A stretch of 64,000 nt of DNA. Origin: Plasmopara viticola. Lineage: Eukaryota; Oomycota; Peronosporomycetes; Peronosporales; Peronosporaceae. The notes beneath the pieces are model-generated. The model was not told where the DNA came from, ran no database searches, and saw only the letters and a list, made by a program, of their open reading frames with translations. The DNA lies in contig MBPM02000033.1 in NCBI GenBank assembly GCA_001695595.3, forward strand, positions 186,001 to 250,000, written 5' to 3'. The translations under genes and the position numbers were made by a program. Position 1 is the first letter of the stretch. Every line of letters begins with the position of its first letter. This document shows, piece by piece, positions 43,428 through 53,467 of the stretch.

Positions 43428-44566
43428 CTATCCATTTGATTTTGAAAGCTGGCATGGCTCACTTTTTAGCGCCCAACACTCCGTCTCCAGAGCTAATCTC
43501 TTGTCGACTAAATAGAACGGTCTATTTTTATCATTTAAACGGAGATTTGAGTATGATATCCAGGAAGCAGGCTCATGAGCAAGCCATTTGATCAGATATT
43601 TGTACTTTTCAGACCGTGTCGTTTTATGCTTAATGGTCTTCTCAAGAATTTCGCCACGATTAATACCAGCATCTGTAGCCTCTGTTATAACCATTTTGAG
43701 ATCTTTTGGCGCCTTGTAAAGGTATGACCATTTTTTGAACGGATTTGGACTAGGTAGCCATCAATTCCAACGAATTCATAGACGCTTTGCTCCATCGAGC
43801 AAGTTTTTTTTTAACAAATGCCTGTTTTTTGACGCAGTATAATAAGCATTATCCGACGTCAAAGTCCTTCTCAATTATACCGGCTTCCACCTGATTATGA
43901 CTCAGATCTGCATCCATTACTTTACCTTTTGCCTCATTTGGGGTCATAATAACCGAACGATGAAACGTGGTATTGTAGTTTTCGATAACATCGGTGATAA
44001 GCTTTTGCGTAATTCTCTTGAAGGACAAATTAATTAATTTCTGTAACAGCGTTCTGTTGAATAGTTCAAAAGTTCCATAGTTCCATGATCACCTGGCTCG
44101 ATGTTGTAGTGCTCAATTGCCCTAAATTTATATTACTTTTGGGCCAGTAAACTTATGAACTAGCTACCATTATCACTTGGTAGGACATCAACTTTGTGGA
44201 GACGAACAAATGCTCTAAGCGCTGCTAACACAGTTGCTATCGTCTTGTTTTGTAAGGGCTTTTCGTACCCCAGCCTTGAGTTGATGTTGATAGCAATTGG
44301 AATTGGTCGTTTCTCCCAAAAAGCAAGATCAATTTGCACAGTCGAGGTTATGCGAAGCTGTTTTGAAACTATTGAAATAACTTCCTTTGCATCTTGAATC
44401 GTTGAATTTCGGTCTAATTCCCCCATCAATCCTTTGCATGACTTAGGATTCAACTCCTTTGCCTTCCATCTTAGGATTTAACTTCTTTGCCTCCTAATAC
44501 AAAGCTTGAGCTCCGATATGTTCATAATAGATTTTCTTTAGTAGCGTGTCCATGATACATATTCAC
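43428..44566 (-). pseudogene. Retroviral-type (rve) integrase with C-terminal chromodomain-like segment, broken
   Basis: The N-terminal part has TLLKKIYYEHIGAQALY and two tandem Lys-Leu-Asn-Pro-Lys segments. The catalytic core has QIDLAFWEKRPIPIAININSR, then KTIATVLAALRAF and LPSDNGS, giving the first two Asp of the DDE triad; the Glu region is damaged but NRTLLQKLI and YNTTFHRSVIMTPNEA follow in another frame. At the C-terminus, 43694-43428 reads KYKYLIKWLAHEPASWISY, matching the chromodomain-type tail of Polinton and chromovirus integrases. At 44442-44497 a 28-bp unit is present twice head to tail, shifting the frame. Stops and at least two shifts make it inactive. Integrase inserts the element DNA into the host genome. 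Confidence 0.85.
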
Positions 44567-44604
44567 ATCAAAAAATCTACAGTGGTTATTTGCTTAATTA
44601 TCAC

Positions 44605-47600
44605 GTGCTTCAGTGGTGGTACCATCATCAGGTACACGACGTTTATCATGGTAGTAGTTGAGCACTGTTTTTCTTAGTGTGTAAGTGATAACAGACTTGA
44701 TTTCTTTAAATAGTCTGAAACCCTTGTTTGTACCATGTAGCGTGATGCGATCCCGTACGACAGTCTCAAATCTACCAGGATTAAGAACACCATTCTTTCG
44801 ACCACTTCCCTGCTGAAAACCCTTCGCTAAAAATACACTTTGTATGTCTCATTAGGTGGGTAGCAAAAATAATTTTTTTCGATAGAGACGCCATAGCGTC
44901 ACCTGACTATTCACCTTTGAACAAACCAGGAGTACGGCGATCAAACTTAGCTACCCCAGTGTTGTAGTCGTGTGGGAACCGTTCGTATTTGCTCTTTTTG
45001 AAGCGGGTTCGTAGCTGAGGCTTGATACAGTCTTGTAACGGATTAGCACGGCTGAAAGCGATATAAGCGGAATCAGTGTCCATATCCTAATCCCGGAAGT
45101 CAAAGCGATCAAAGTAGAAATCTATACAGTCATAGTAAAATCGAAGCATGCGTAGCTTAGCAAGCGGATAGATAGCAGTCAATAAATGGATTGGGTTATT
45201 TGTATTGAGTCGACTCTTCTTCATCGTGATTTCACACGCATCATTAAATTCCTTGAGACCATGGAACGTAAAGTGTTCAATCTTTTTTTTTTAGCTTTGT
45301 TGCTCGCCTCATACTCAACCTCTTTGTGTTTGCACGTGTCCATTCCAGATCGACCAAAAGCATTGTTGCCTACCAGTTTCATCATCTCAGCAACCATCGC
45401 CTCCAACCTATCATCATCGCCTCTCGTCGAGCATTTGATACCGCCTATATAAAGGGGGCGAAAACCTTGTGAGAGCTGGCGTTGACAAATCAGTAAGTTT
45501 TGGTTATTTCAATACTATGATAAGAGCGTGGATGATAATCTTTTTACAAAAGTAGCTTATAAGCAAATGCGAGCTATATTTGATTGGCTTTGCTTGTGCG
45601 TCCACGCAGCTTGCTATCAAAAACTGCCTTGGGCGGGATAGTCGTCTGGTTTAGTACATCGAACGCGGTGTAACAAGACCACCGACACACCTAATTTTGT
45701 CATCGCATTTGCAGCCACTGAGATATATTGTAAGATATTTATCATAGCTAATACATAGTTGCTAACATCGAGCAGTTCCATGTCCGATGTGGCAATGCAC
45801 ATGTAGCTGGGATTCTTGATGACAGATTTAATCTTATCGGTACCAATAACGACAAACAAATTTTTCTTAATCAAGTTAATATTGTATCAATTAGAATTGA
45901 ACCAAACACTGGTACTTGATCAATTGCTGTTTTAACTTTCCGTGATCAGATCTTTGCTTACCAAAGCCAAGACCATATGAAAGTCGAAGAAGCTGGCATT
46001 CTTTCCGTATTCAACCCAGCCCTCGACATCAGACATCTTGTAGGTCTTACATAGATTGACTCCTGCAAAAATTATACCTGTCCGACCGTGAGCTTAGTGA
46101 TTTTCTGTAAAAGAGACTTGTACTTATTGGCATTGTACTGCTTGACCTTCACGGATACACGTCCGATGTGAATGAACATATCCATAAGTAGGATCTTCGG
46201 ATCATCATTTACAAAGCGACACACTTCCTCGGTCAATTATCAGCCACTGCGGGATGTATTCGCTCGTGAAAAAATATTTTCTCCTTGTTGAGTCGAAGAA
46301 GGCTTAAAGATGACCTCAAAGTTGGAACGATAAAGTGATCGATGTACTGGTCAGTATTCTTGATCGAATACTTCGTAAGCAGTGATTGTTCTGCGTTCTG
46401 AGTTGGTTTCAAGATAGTTGGCTCAGCTGGGAAGCTTTGATATCCACGAGCAAGCACTAATTCTTTTTGTGGATTTTAGCTCTTTCAGCGCTGACGGAAA
46501 TCATTTCACACTTAGGACATAGATACATAGCCTGAAGCATATCGATGTGCTTACCATAAAGAGCGTATTTCTCGAACGATAAAATATCCATAGATTCATA
46601 CCTCTTGTCCGATCTACAAATGCATTCTACATTTTTAGAATCTACATCCATCCTATATACGTTAAATTTCAAGCTGGAAGCAGTCTTCAACCTCATCGAA
46701 CTGTAGTAGACCAATGGGCTTGAAAGTCCTAAAAAGGCTCAACGAATACTTGATCCCCTTGAAAGAACAGGAGCACTCGAATGCCTTCTTAATCGAAGCC
46801 TGAATTCTTCAAGGAATTTTCTAAGGGCTTTGAAATGTATGTCAGGCGATACAGTGGAAGACGCACTTGTTGTTGGTCTTGGAAAAGTTGATCACATGTA
46901 TGTTTTTGCGAATAATCGTCGAAATGACAGCTTTGCTATCTCCGAGAGAATGCTCGCGATGGTAGATAAAAATTTTAAACACAGTGATCGCCTTAAGCCT
47001 ATATCTAGAGCTGGGGTAGTTCAGCTTGTCAGCCAACTCCACAGACCGAATATATGAAATTATCTTCTCTCGAATATCAGCCTTGCTGTTGATAGTGGTA
47101 GGCTTATTGTGCACATAAGTGTTGGCGAGATTCGGATAGAAGTAGCGAGTATCATGAGGATCGGTCTTTCTTACAAGTTTGTACCCAAGAGCAGTATTCA
47201 CCTTAAAAGCACTTGCCTGGCCTAAAAGAACGTTCTCGAGCATCGTAAAATAAGTAGCCTCGATACCCTCAAAAAGGTGTGATTCCATGTGATTACCATT
47301 GAAAAAACGGTACTATGGATCAGCCTTGTAGTCAGGCAACAAGTGTTTCTCAAGGATTTTAGTCGAAACATTGTACCAATCTCTCGTTGATTGGGCGCGA
47401 GACGTTACTTACATAAATCATCTTCCCCGTTCTACCACGCACCTTAACACGGTAGCTACTACCCTATTTAATAGCTTAGATATTTAATCTATTTAATCCT
47501 TCGAGCTCGCATGCAAACATGTTGCCTATATATGCTTGGCTATATTCTTCTTTGTAGATATGACTTAATAATATTTTGATCTTGTATCAGGATCTTAGTC

Positions 47601-47920
47601 ATCTACAAAAAACTCTAAAAATTATTTATTTGGCTTATGCCTTGTTAAAGGTTTTAGCCCAGTAAGCATTGGGTTTGACTGTTTATTAGAGATAAAAAAC
47701 CTTACGTGCGAAAGATTTAATTATTTAGTTTACCTCGGTTTCACAACCAAGCGCTCTCTGTGTCATTACGTTCGGTTCTCGGCTTACGCTTGCGAGCTCG
47801 AACCTCTCTATTTTTGTCGTCGTAGCTCTTTTGATACAACAAGCGAGCGTCGCGTGTGCGCTGGTAGTAGCGCTTGTGTGCTGCTTTAATGCGCTCTTTG
47901 GTAGTGAGGTCATCTCACCA
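44605..47920 (-). pseudogene. Protein-primed family B DNA polymerase, broken and internally shortened
   Basis: From the N-terminus: a basic helix at about 47917-47745 (TKERIKAAHKRYYQRTRDARL); the open piece 47288-46842, ending INFSKTNNKCVFHCIA; a Cys-containing segment 46714-46457 with YLCPKCEM; the piece 46457-46233; and an exonuclease-like part near 45800 (MELLDVSNYVLA). The palm follows with KLVGNNAFGRSGMDTCKHKEVEYE near 45375 and the intact catalytic motif C DMDTDSAYI at 45086-45060, then KGFRLFKEIKSVITYTLRKT near 44710 and a C-terminus with DDGTTTE. Only ~190 bases separate the exonuclease-like part from the KLVGNNAFG helix, so the motif A (SLYP) region is missing. Many stops and shifts. 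This polymerase type copies linear genomes from a protein primer. Confidence 0.85.
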
Positions 47921-48049
47921 TATTACTATAGTATTAACTTTGCGTTTGTCAGGATTAAAAACTTGTATGTGGAATAAAACAAAATCCCAGTGCGATTTCA
48001 CTCTTAACTGTGTAAATTAATAGAACACTAAAAACCATATCAACTTTCT

Positions 48050-49765
48050 AGTAGCGATTTGATGGCCGAGTAATTAAGCCGTGGGTCTGCCTTTTGCAAA
48101 CACTGTGGCTCTATTCTTTCCAATTTGGACGAATAACTTGACTAAAAGATGTCATCGATAGGTAGCACACGCTCCAAATATCAACCTTGATCGTGTGAGA
48201 CGATGATCATAGTATCTCGAGAGCATGCGATTCAGCCTTCAAACGAATTACTTTCGCAGCCGGCGATGATATTTCCTCGTCAAAGTCAATCAGAAACCCC
48301 TTGTCGCCTTCGGTTGAGTACTTGAGCACATCCTCCCATCCCAAGTCTCGATGCATCAGATTGATTGCGTGCAGTGCCACTAGCGCTTTGAGTATATCGC
48401 GCAGAACCATCAGGAGCTGCTGGCCGTTTTCAGGCGGGGCAAGTAGACCAATGAATGCCAGAATTACATGCTTCTTCTTCATGTTTGCGTTCTTTAGCTC
48501 CACAACGTTCGGGACTGAACGTTTCTTCATCAGACGATGTGATCCCTTCAAATTGCGGATTATTTCATCACTTGGCATGCACTCAGAGTACGTCTTCACC
48601 ACACAATCTTCTGCAATTTCAATCAGCACTCCGTTACTTCTTTTGAGAGTGAAGTACCCGAGTATACCCAGCGGACATGTGCGATCCACAACAGGCTTGG
48701 AAAGAGTCGAAAGGTTGAGCATGGCGGGACAGAACGACAGCCTGCCTTTGAGACTTCCCAAATTGCACGTTACAATCTTTTCAGCTTTCGCACCACTCCC
48801 TGTTTTTTCGTCTTTTCGAATGGTGACCAAGCACATCAGTAGACCCACAGCACCACAATCGAAAACGTAGGGCGCGTTGTCATGTCTCCATTAAGTTTTT
48901 CATGCAATTCTTTCACCGGCACATCCAACTCGCCACTTGCTTTTTCTTCACCACACATTATTATCATGCTATAAAAGTACAAATCTGGTCGATAGGCGCC
49001 GGTAAAAGCGGACACATTTGTGCTGCGACAAAAGTCTTCGTCAGTCAAACGCCTCGACAGAACCGCAATGACAAAATTCCCATGAGTGATGATATGTATT
49101 TCCAGAAGCCGACTCGTACCCGAACACAACAGGATCGATAAATCCCCTCAAAACTGCCGCAGTAATATCTGAAATTGTTTCACGTGGTTCGGGCTCGAAT
49201 AGCTTGTCCAACACGCTTAATAACTCTCCAATTGGTTTTCTCGTTGACAATGATCTTGACGTAAAGTGCGCGTTGCAGGTGGTCTTTCACTACTTCACAA
49301 ATCGACGGTAGTGCTGTAACCCGCTCATCCTTAATAGCCTTTATATAGGCGTCTAAACCTCCCTCGTCTTGCATTCTTTTCCATTTTCTTTTATTCTCGG
49401 GTGCCGGAGCACCCCTCGGAACCACCACCAGCACGTGAAGTTGCCGCGTTTGAGGCGGTGGCATCCTATTCGTCTCCAACACATCCGGTCGAGTACGGCT
49501 CATCCTCTGTGTCCACCAGTGAAATCCCTTTCGAAATTCGGTATATCGTCTCCTTTTCGTATCGCACAAGGTTCCGCACTTGATAGCCATCCTGCGCCCT
49601 TCTTTCCAGAGAGAGCTGCAGCTCGTCGGCATCAACGTCCTTCAACTTGTTTGGCTCCTCAGCCTTAATCGCCTTCTCCAACGCCGAGACCGACTCAGCA
49701 TCGTTGATCTTCACCTCGAACGCGCTGTTTGCCACACCAACGATCGCACAAAAGAGCTTCACCAT
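48050..49765 (-). pseudogene. Crinkler (CRN) effector gene with kinase-like C-terminus, broken
   Basis: The ATG at 49765 starts [16 protein letters not shown], the standard CRN N-terminus; the LxLFLAK motif is degraded to LQLSLER. HVLVVVP, the end of the CRN delivery region, is at 49437-49417 in another frame. The C-terminal part has a kinase-like fold: HRDLGWEDVL and FLIDFDEE near 48350-48270, then, beyond an in-frame stop at 48207, VDIWSVCYL and ADPRLNYSAIKSLL to about 48050. Frameshifts lie near 49470, 49240, 49110 and 48850. In the HRD loop the usual catalytic Asn after HRDL-x-W is Glu. CRN proteins are secreted and act in the host nucleus, where some cause cell death. With four shifts and a stop this copy cannot be translated in full. 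It lies about 130 bp from the viral element. Confidence 0.85.
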
Positions 49766-49926
49766 TTTTCCTCGAGGCGGCAGATGAGGAAGAAGGGATT
49801 CAGGCGTACGGTGGGGACAAAAGTTTATACGAACTACTTCACTAAATGTTTAATTACGTACCCCGCATCTAAGATAATCGTGTTTAATTTCTGCAAAAAT
49901 GTTTTTGAAGTTAGTCTTTCCAGAAC

Positions 49927-52434
49927 ATGAGTGCATCCAGGGCGACGTTCGTGTCGAAGAGCGGCGGCGCTTACGGAAACAAAGGCCGTGCAAAGCTGCA
50001 AATCGACGAAATGCGCACAAATGAGTTCCACAAATGAATGGAGGCGTGTACTTGGACCACACAGGTGCGGCAGTGTACCCAAAGACGCAGATGGATTCAG
50101 TTTTTAAGGAGCTTCAAGATACATTAATTCCTAATCCGCACAGCGCCGTTAGTGGTGATCAAGTTGGGTCAACAACAGATAGAATTAAGCAAGTGCAGAT
50201 CCAGGTGCTAATTTTTTTTCGGCGAGTGAGGACAAGTACGCGCTGATTTTTACTTCGGGGGCGACCGCGGCGCTAAAGCTCATTGAAACCACAGACAGCA
50301 TATATGCGTGTTCGATGGACTCGCATACTAGTGTTTTGGGGATTCGAGGAAATGCGTCGGTATCTGGGTCATCGGTAAAGTGCGTTGAACTGAACGAGCA
50401 TGAGATTTTGGAGAGCGCAGTCGCAAACGAGCAATCATTATCAAGCGCAATTGCAGTTCGTCGACTGAGCACTCAAATACCAGTTCCACGAGTTTGTTTG
50501 CCTTTCCTGCCGAGTGTAACTTCAGCGGCGTGCAGCACTCACTTGAGCTTGTACATCCATCACGTGGTGGTCGTTGGAAGAACAATACAAGTAAAGGCTT
50601 GCCCACCACGAGATGGCTAGTACTAGTCGATGCGGCCAAGTACGTAGGAACCCATCAATTAGATCTCTCGAGGGACAATCCGGATTTTGTAGTAATCTCT
50701 TTTTACAAAATATTTGGTCATCCGACCGGATTGGGCGCGTTGATTGTTCGGAGAGCAGCGCTGTCACTGCTGACGAGGAACTACCAAGGCGGTGGCACGA
50801 TCCAAAACATTTTGGCTAGACGGCATTATGCTGTTCCACGCGGACTGGGCAACGATTCTAATGCAAGCTTTCGCTTTTCTGATGGCACACCGTCGTTTCT
50901 TTCGATTTTAGCTTTGCACCACGGAATTAAGCAAGTAGAAAAGCTTGGCATGGCGCACATTTCGGCTCATACTGCAGTACTAAGGATGTGGCTTGTGAAC
51001 AAGCTTACGGATTTGAAGCACTGGAATGGACGGTCAGTTTGCGAGATATATGGCAGCAATAATACCACCAGACATTCTGCAAGACAGGGACCGATCGTTG
51101 CGTGCAATTTTCGTCGATCGGATGGTAGTTATGTCGGATATAATGAAGTTAGAAAGCTCGCAGAGATGCATAGCATTCACTTGCGTACGGGTTGCTTTTG
51201 TAACCCGGGTGCGTGCCAACACTATCTTAATTTGAAAGAGTCTGATTTAATGGCAAACTTTGCTGCTGGCCACATTTGTGGGGACGATATCGACGTGGTA
51301 AATGGCTTACCTACTGGTGCCGTTCGCGTGTCTCTGGGCTACATGACAACATTTGAAGACATCGAATCATTTGTGGTGTTTGCGCTCACTAATTTCGTAT
51401 GCAGGAAGGCGCCAGCACAGGTGACCGGCATCAAGGTGCCTCTCTCTCGACAACTTGTGTCCGAAGATCTCCATCTCTGTAAGCTCACACTATTTCCAAT
51501 CAAGTCATGCGCAGGAATGACAGTTAAAACTTGGCCGGTCGGGTCGAGAGGTTTACTGTTCGACCGAGAATATGCAATTGTAGAGGTTTCAACAGGTAAT
51601 GCCTTTACGCTCAAAACATTGCCAAACCTTTGCTTCTTGCATCCTATTATCGACCTCGGACGCGAAACGCTGATGATCACGTATCGTAGGTCCGACAATG
51701 AAGAGTCATTAAATTTAATAGCATCACAATTAAACAAGCAATTGTCCGCTTTCGTCATCATTCACGATATCTCTGCGCGCAGGCATCTTGGCGGCAAGGA
51801 TAAGTCTTGCAATATACGTATTAGTAGTGGCAATTATAAGGGACGCATTATTGGCGCTGAAGCCTCACGATGGCTCAGCTCGTGGCTTGGCCGGCAATGC
51901 GCGCTCGTACGAGTGTCCAGCGACCATCTCCATGCGCATCAAAAAAGTCCACCAATGATACACAGCACCTTAATTCACTAATATACTGAGGCCCAAATCC
52001 CTGAAATCAATAGAAATGCCGTTCGTACTCCAACCATTGGGTTTGCCAACCAGGCGCAATATTTACTCATCTCTCGCCAGAGTATTGCGCATTTTGACGC
52101 AGTGCTGAGCTCTGTCGACCATTCTATGAATTTCAGTGATGATGCATTTCGTACTAACTTCACTGTAGATGGGAGCATTGAGTCGTTTGAGGAAGATACG
52201 TGGCGGCGCGTGCGATTAGGGAGCACCACGTTCGACGTTTCGGGCCCACGTAGCCGTTGCAGCATCATCAATGTTAATCCACACACGGGTGTATATCACC
52301 GCCAGCCACTACAGGTACTCTCCAGCTACCAACACCAACAAAGTGGCCTATATTTTGGCCAATTTCTTACAGCCGCGATTGGTATAGAGACTTCGTGGCT
52401 GAGCGTTGACGACCAAGTTGAAGTCGTCTGGTAA
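49927..52434 (+). pseudogene. Molybdenum cofactor sulfurase, broken
   Basis: The ATG at 49927 begins MSASRATF. The N-terminal NifS-like domain has YLDHTGAAVYPKTQ, IFTSGATAALKL, FAFPAECNFSG, and the PLP-lysine segment ISFYKIFGHPTGLGALI near 50700. RTGCFCNPGACQ follows at about 51185. The C-terminal MOSC domain has TLFPIKSCAG and, near the end, INVNPHTGVYHRQPL. Breaks: a one-base loss near 50033, a slip in the eight-T run near 50213, a shift near 50475 and an in-frame TAA at 51979-51981, after which MOSC coding continues in the same frame to 52434. Moco sulfurase exchanges oxygen for sulfur on the cofactor of xanthine dehydrogenase and aldehyde oxidase. Obligate biotrophic oomycetes are known to have lost molybdenum-cofactor genes, so real decay is likely, although assembly errors at homopolymers are an alternative for one or two breaks. 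Confidence 0.87.
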
Positions 52435-52631
52435 GCCTGTAATAATACTTTCCCCTTTGAGAAACAATCATTGTGTCTTAGAGGTTTCAGTATCTTCACA
52501 AGGTTTTTTCATCGACAAATAATTTCAGTGGCTGACCGAGAGGTTTTTCGCTGACGTATGTATCTCCCTCCCCTGTGAGCCACTCGCGTATTCCCCAAGT
52601 CGCAAGCAAGTAAAGAGGTTTGATCTTAACG

Positions 52632-53147
52632 ATGTCGAACCCACAGGTGTTTTTTGACATGACCGTCGGCGGTGCTCCTGCTGGCCGTATCACGTTTGAG
52701 CTATTTGCTGACAAGGTGCCCAAGACCGCTGAGAACTTCCGTGCGCTATGCACAGGTGAGAAGGGTGTGGGCCGCTCGGGCAAGCCGCTGCACTACAAGG
52801 GCAGCGCTTTCCACCGCGTCATTCCCAATTTTATGTGCCAAGGTGGTGACTTTACGCGTGGCAATGGAACGGGTGGCGAGTCCATCTATGGTGAAAAATT
52901 TCCGGACGAGAACTTTGTCCTAAAACACAAGGGCGAGGGTATCCTGTCTATGGCCAACGCAGGCCCCAACACGAACGGCTCGCAGTTCTTTATCTGCACG
53001 GTGGAAACCTCGTGGCTGGACGGCAAGCACGTCGTCTTTGGCCGCGTTGTGGATGGCATGAAGGTGGTCAAGGACATTGAGGCCGTAGGTTCGCAGTCGG
53101 GTCAGACCAAGAAGCCCGTGGTAGTTGCCGACTGTGGCCAGCTGTAA
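52632..53147 (+). CDS. Cyclophilin A-type peptidyl-prolyl isomerase
   Basis: A 171-residue single-domain cyclophilin starting [14 protein letters not shown]. The catalytic and cyclosporin-binding residues are visible: Arg in [14 protein letters not shown], Phe in GGDFTRGNG, FxICT in [12 protein letters not shown], Trp in [11 protein letters not shown]. The ~7-residue insert with GKPLHYKGS (the divergent-loop type, [13 protein letters not shown]) is that of plant and protist cytosolic cyclophilins. No targeting peptide is present, so it is cytosolic. It catalyses proline cis-trans isomerisation and assists protein folding. Codon choice is strongly GC-ending, unlike its neighbours, which suggests high expression. 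The ATG is the first Met of the family's usual N-terminus; an in-frame TTG lies four codons earlier. Confidence 0.96.
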   Translation: MSNPQVFFDMTVGGAPAGRITFELFADKVPKTAENFRALCTGEKGVGRSGKPLHYKGSAFHRVIPNFMCQGGDFTRGNGTGGESIYGEKFPDENFVLKHKGEGILSMANAGPNTNGSQFFICTVETSWLDGKHVVFGRVVDGMKVVKDIEAVGSQSGQTKKPVVVADCGQL

Positions 53148-53467
53148 GTGCAGACACGGCATCTTGATGTATGCATCGCGAACTCCTTTTTCAAACCGAT
53201 AATTAAACGGATGCTTATTTTTCCTTTTTCCTTTTTTCGCTTTTCACTGATTCTAGTCTTGCCGTGTAAAACAGTATAGTTTGCCCAGCCTCCAATAATA
53301 CCTTTACTAAAAGCAAGAAAGGTGTCCGTCAGTTGCAAAGTCCTATCGCATCCATCACACTCGTTTAATTTCATTATGCGGTCTTGCAACACCATTTGGG
53401 CACCGAGCTTACGAAGTCCAGTCACAACATTAAAACTAACTCTAATATCGCACTGACAGTAATCCCT
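53148..53467. other. Convergent intergenic region
   Basis: About 320 bp between two stop codons (cyclophilin on plus, the SNF2 protein on minus). It contains a pyrimidine tract (TTTTTCCTTTTTCCTTTTTTCG near 53217-53238) that could serve 3'-end formation of either transcript. Nothing else is recognised. Confidence 0.4.

Larger units (their letters stand above)
34564..47920. mobile_element. Degenerate Polinton/Maverick-type endogenous virus (adintovirus-like)
   Basis: Fragments of capsid, packaging, fibre, integrase and polymerase genes lie in a contiguous 13.4-kb block: major capsid protein (-), two or three small genes (+), packaging ATPase (-), fibre with S74 domain (+), DUF5754-like (+), conserved unknown (-), an unassigned stretch (-), retroviral-type integrase (-) and protein-primed DNA polymerase B (-). 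Integrase plus protein-primed PolB plus capsid and ATPase defines Polintons/Mavericks; complete ones are usually 15-20 kb with long terminal inverted repeats and 6-bp target duplications. No open frame here exceeds 150 codons and all recognised genes carry stops or frameshifts, so the copy is old and inactive. I could not find inverted repeats or target duplications. The bounds are the outermost recognisable coding fragments, so the true element is probably longer. I saw no adenovirus-type protease. Confidence 0.88.

Noticed and set aside
43428..44566. Integrase as part of a Ty3/gypsy retrotransposon
   Set aside because: No reverse transcriptase, RNase H or LTR nearby; the neighbours are a DNA polymerase, packaging ATPase and capsid, which fit a Polinton instead.
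48055..48110. tRNA-Leu/Ser-like D-arm (TGGCCGAGTAATTAAGCCG) on the plus strand
   Set aside because: No T-arm or acceptor stem follows, and the same bases read on the minus strand as the end of the CRN kinase-like domain.
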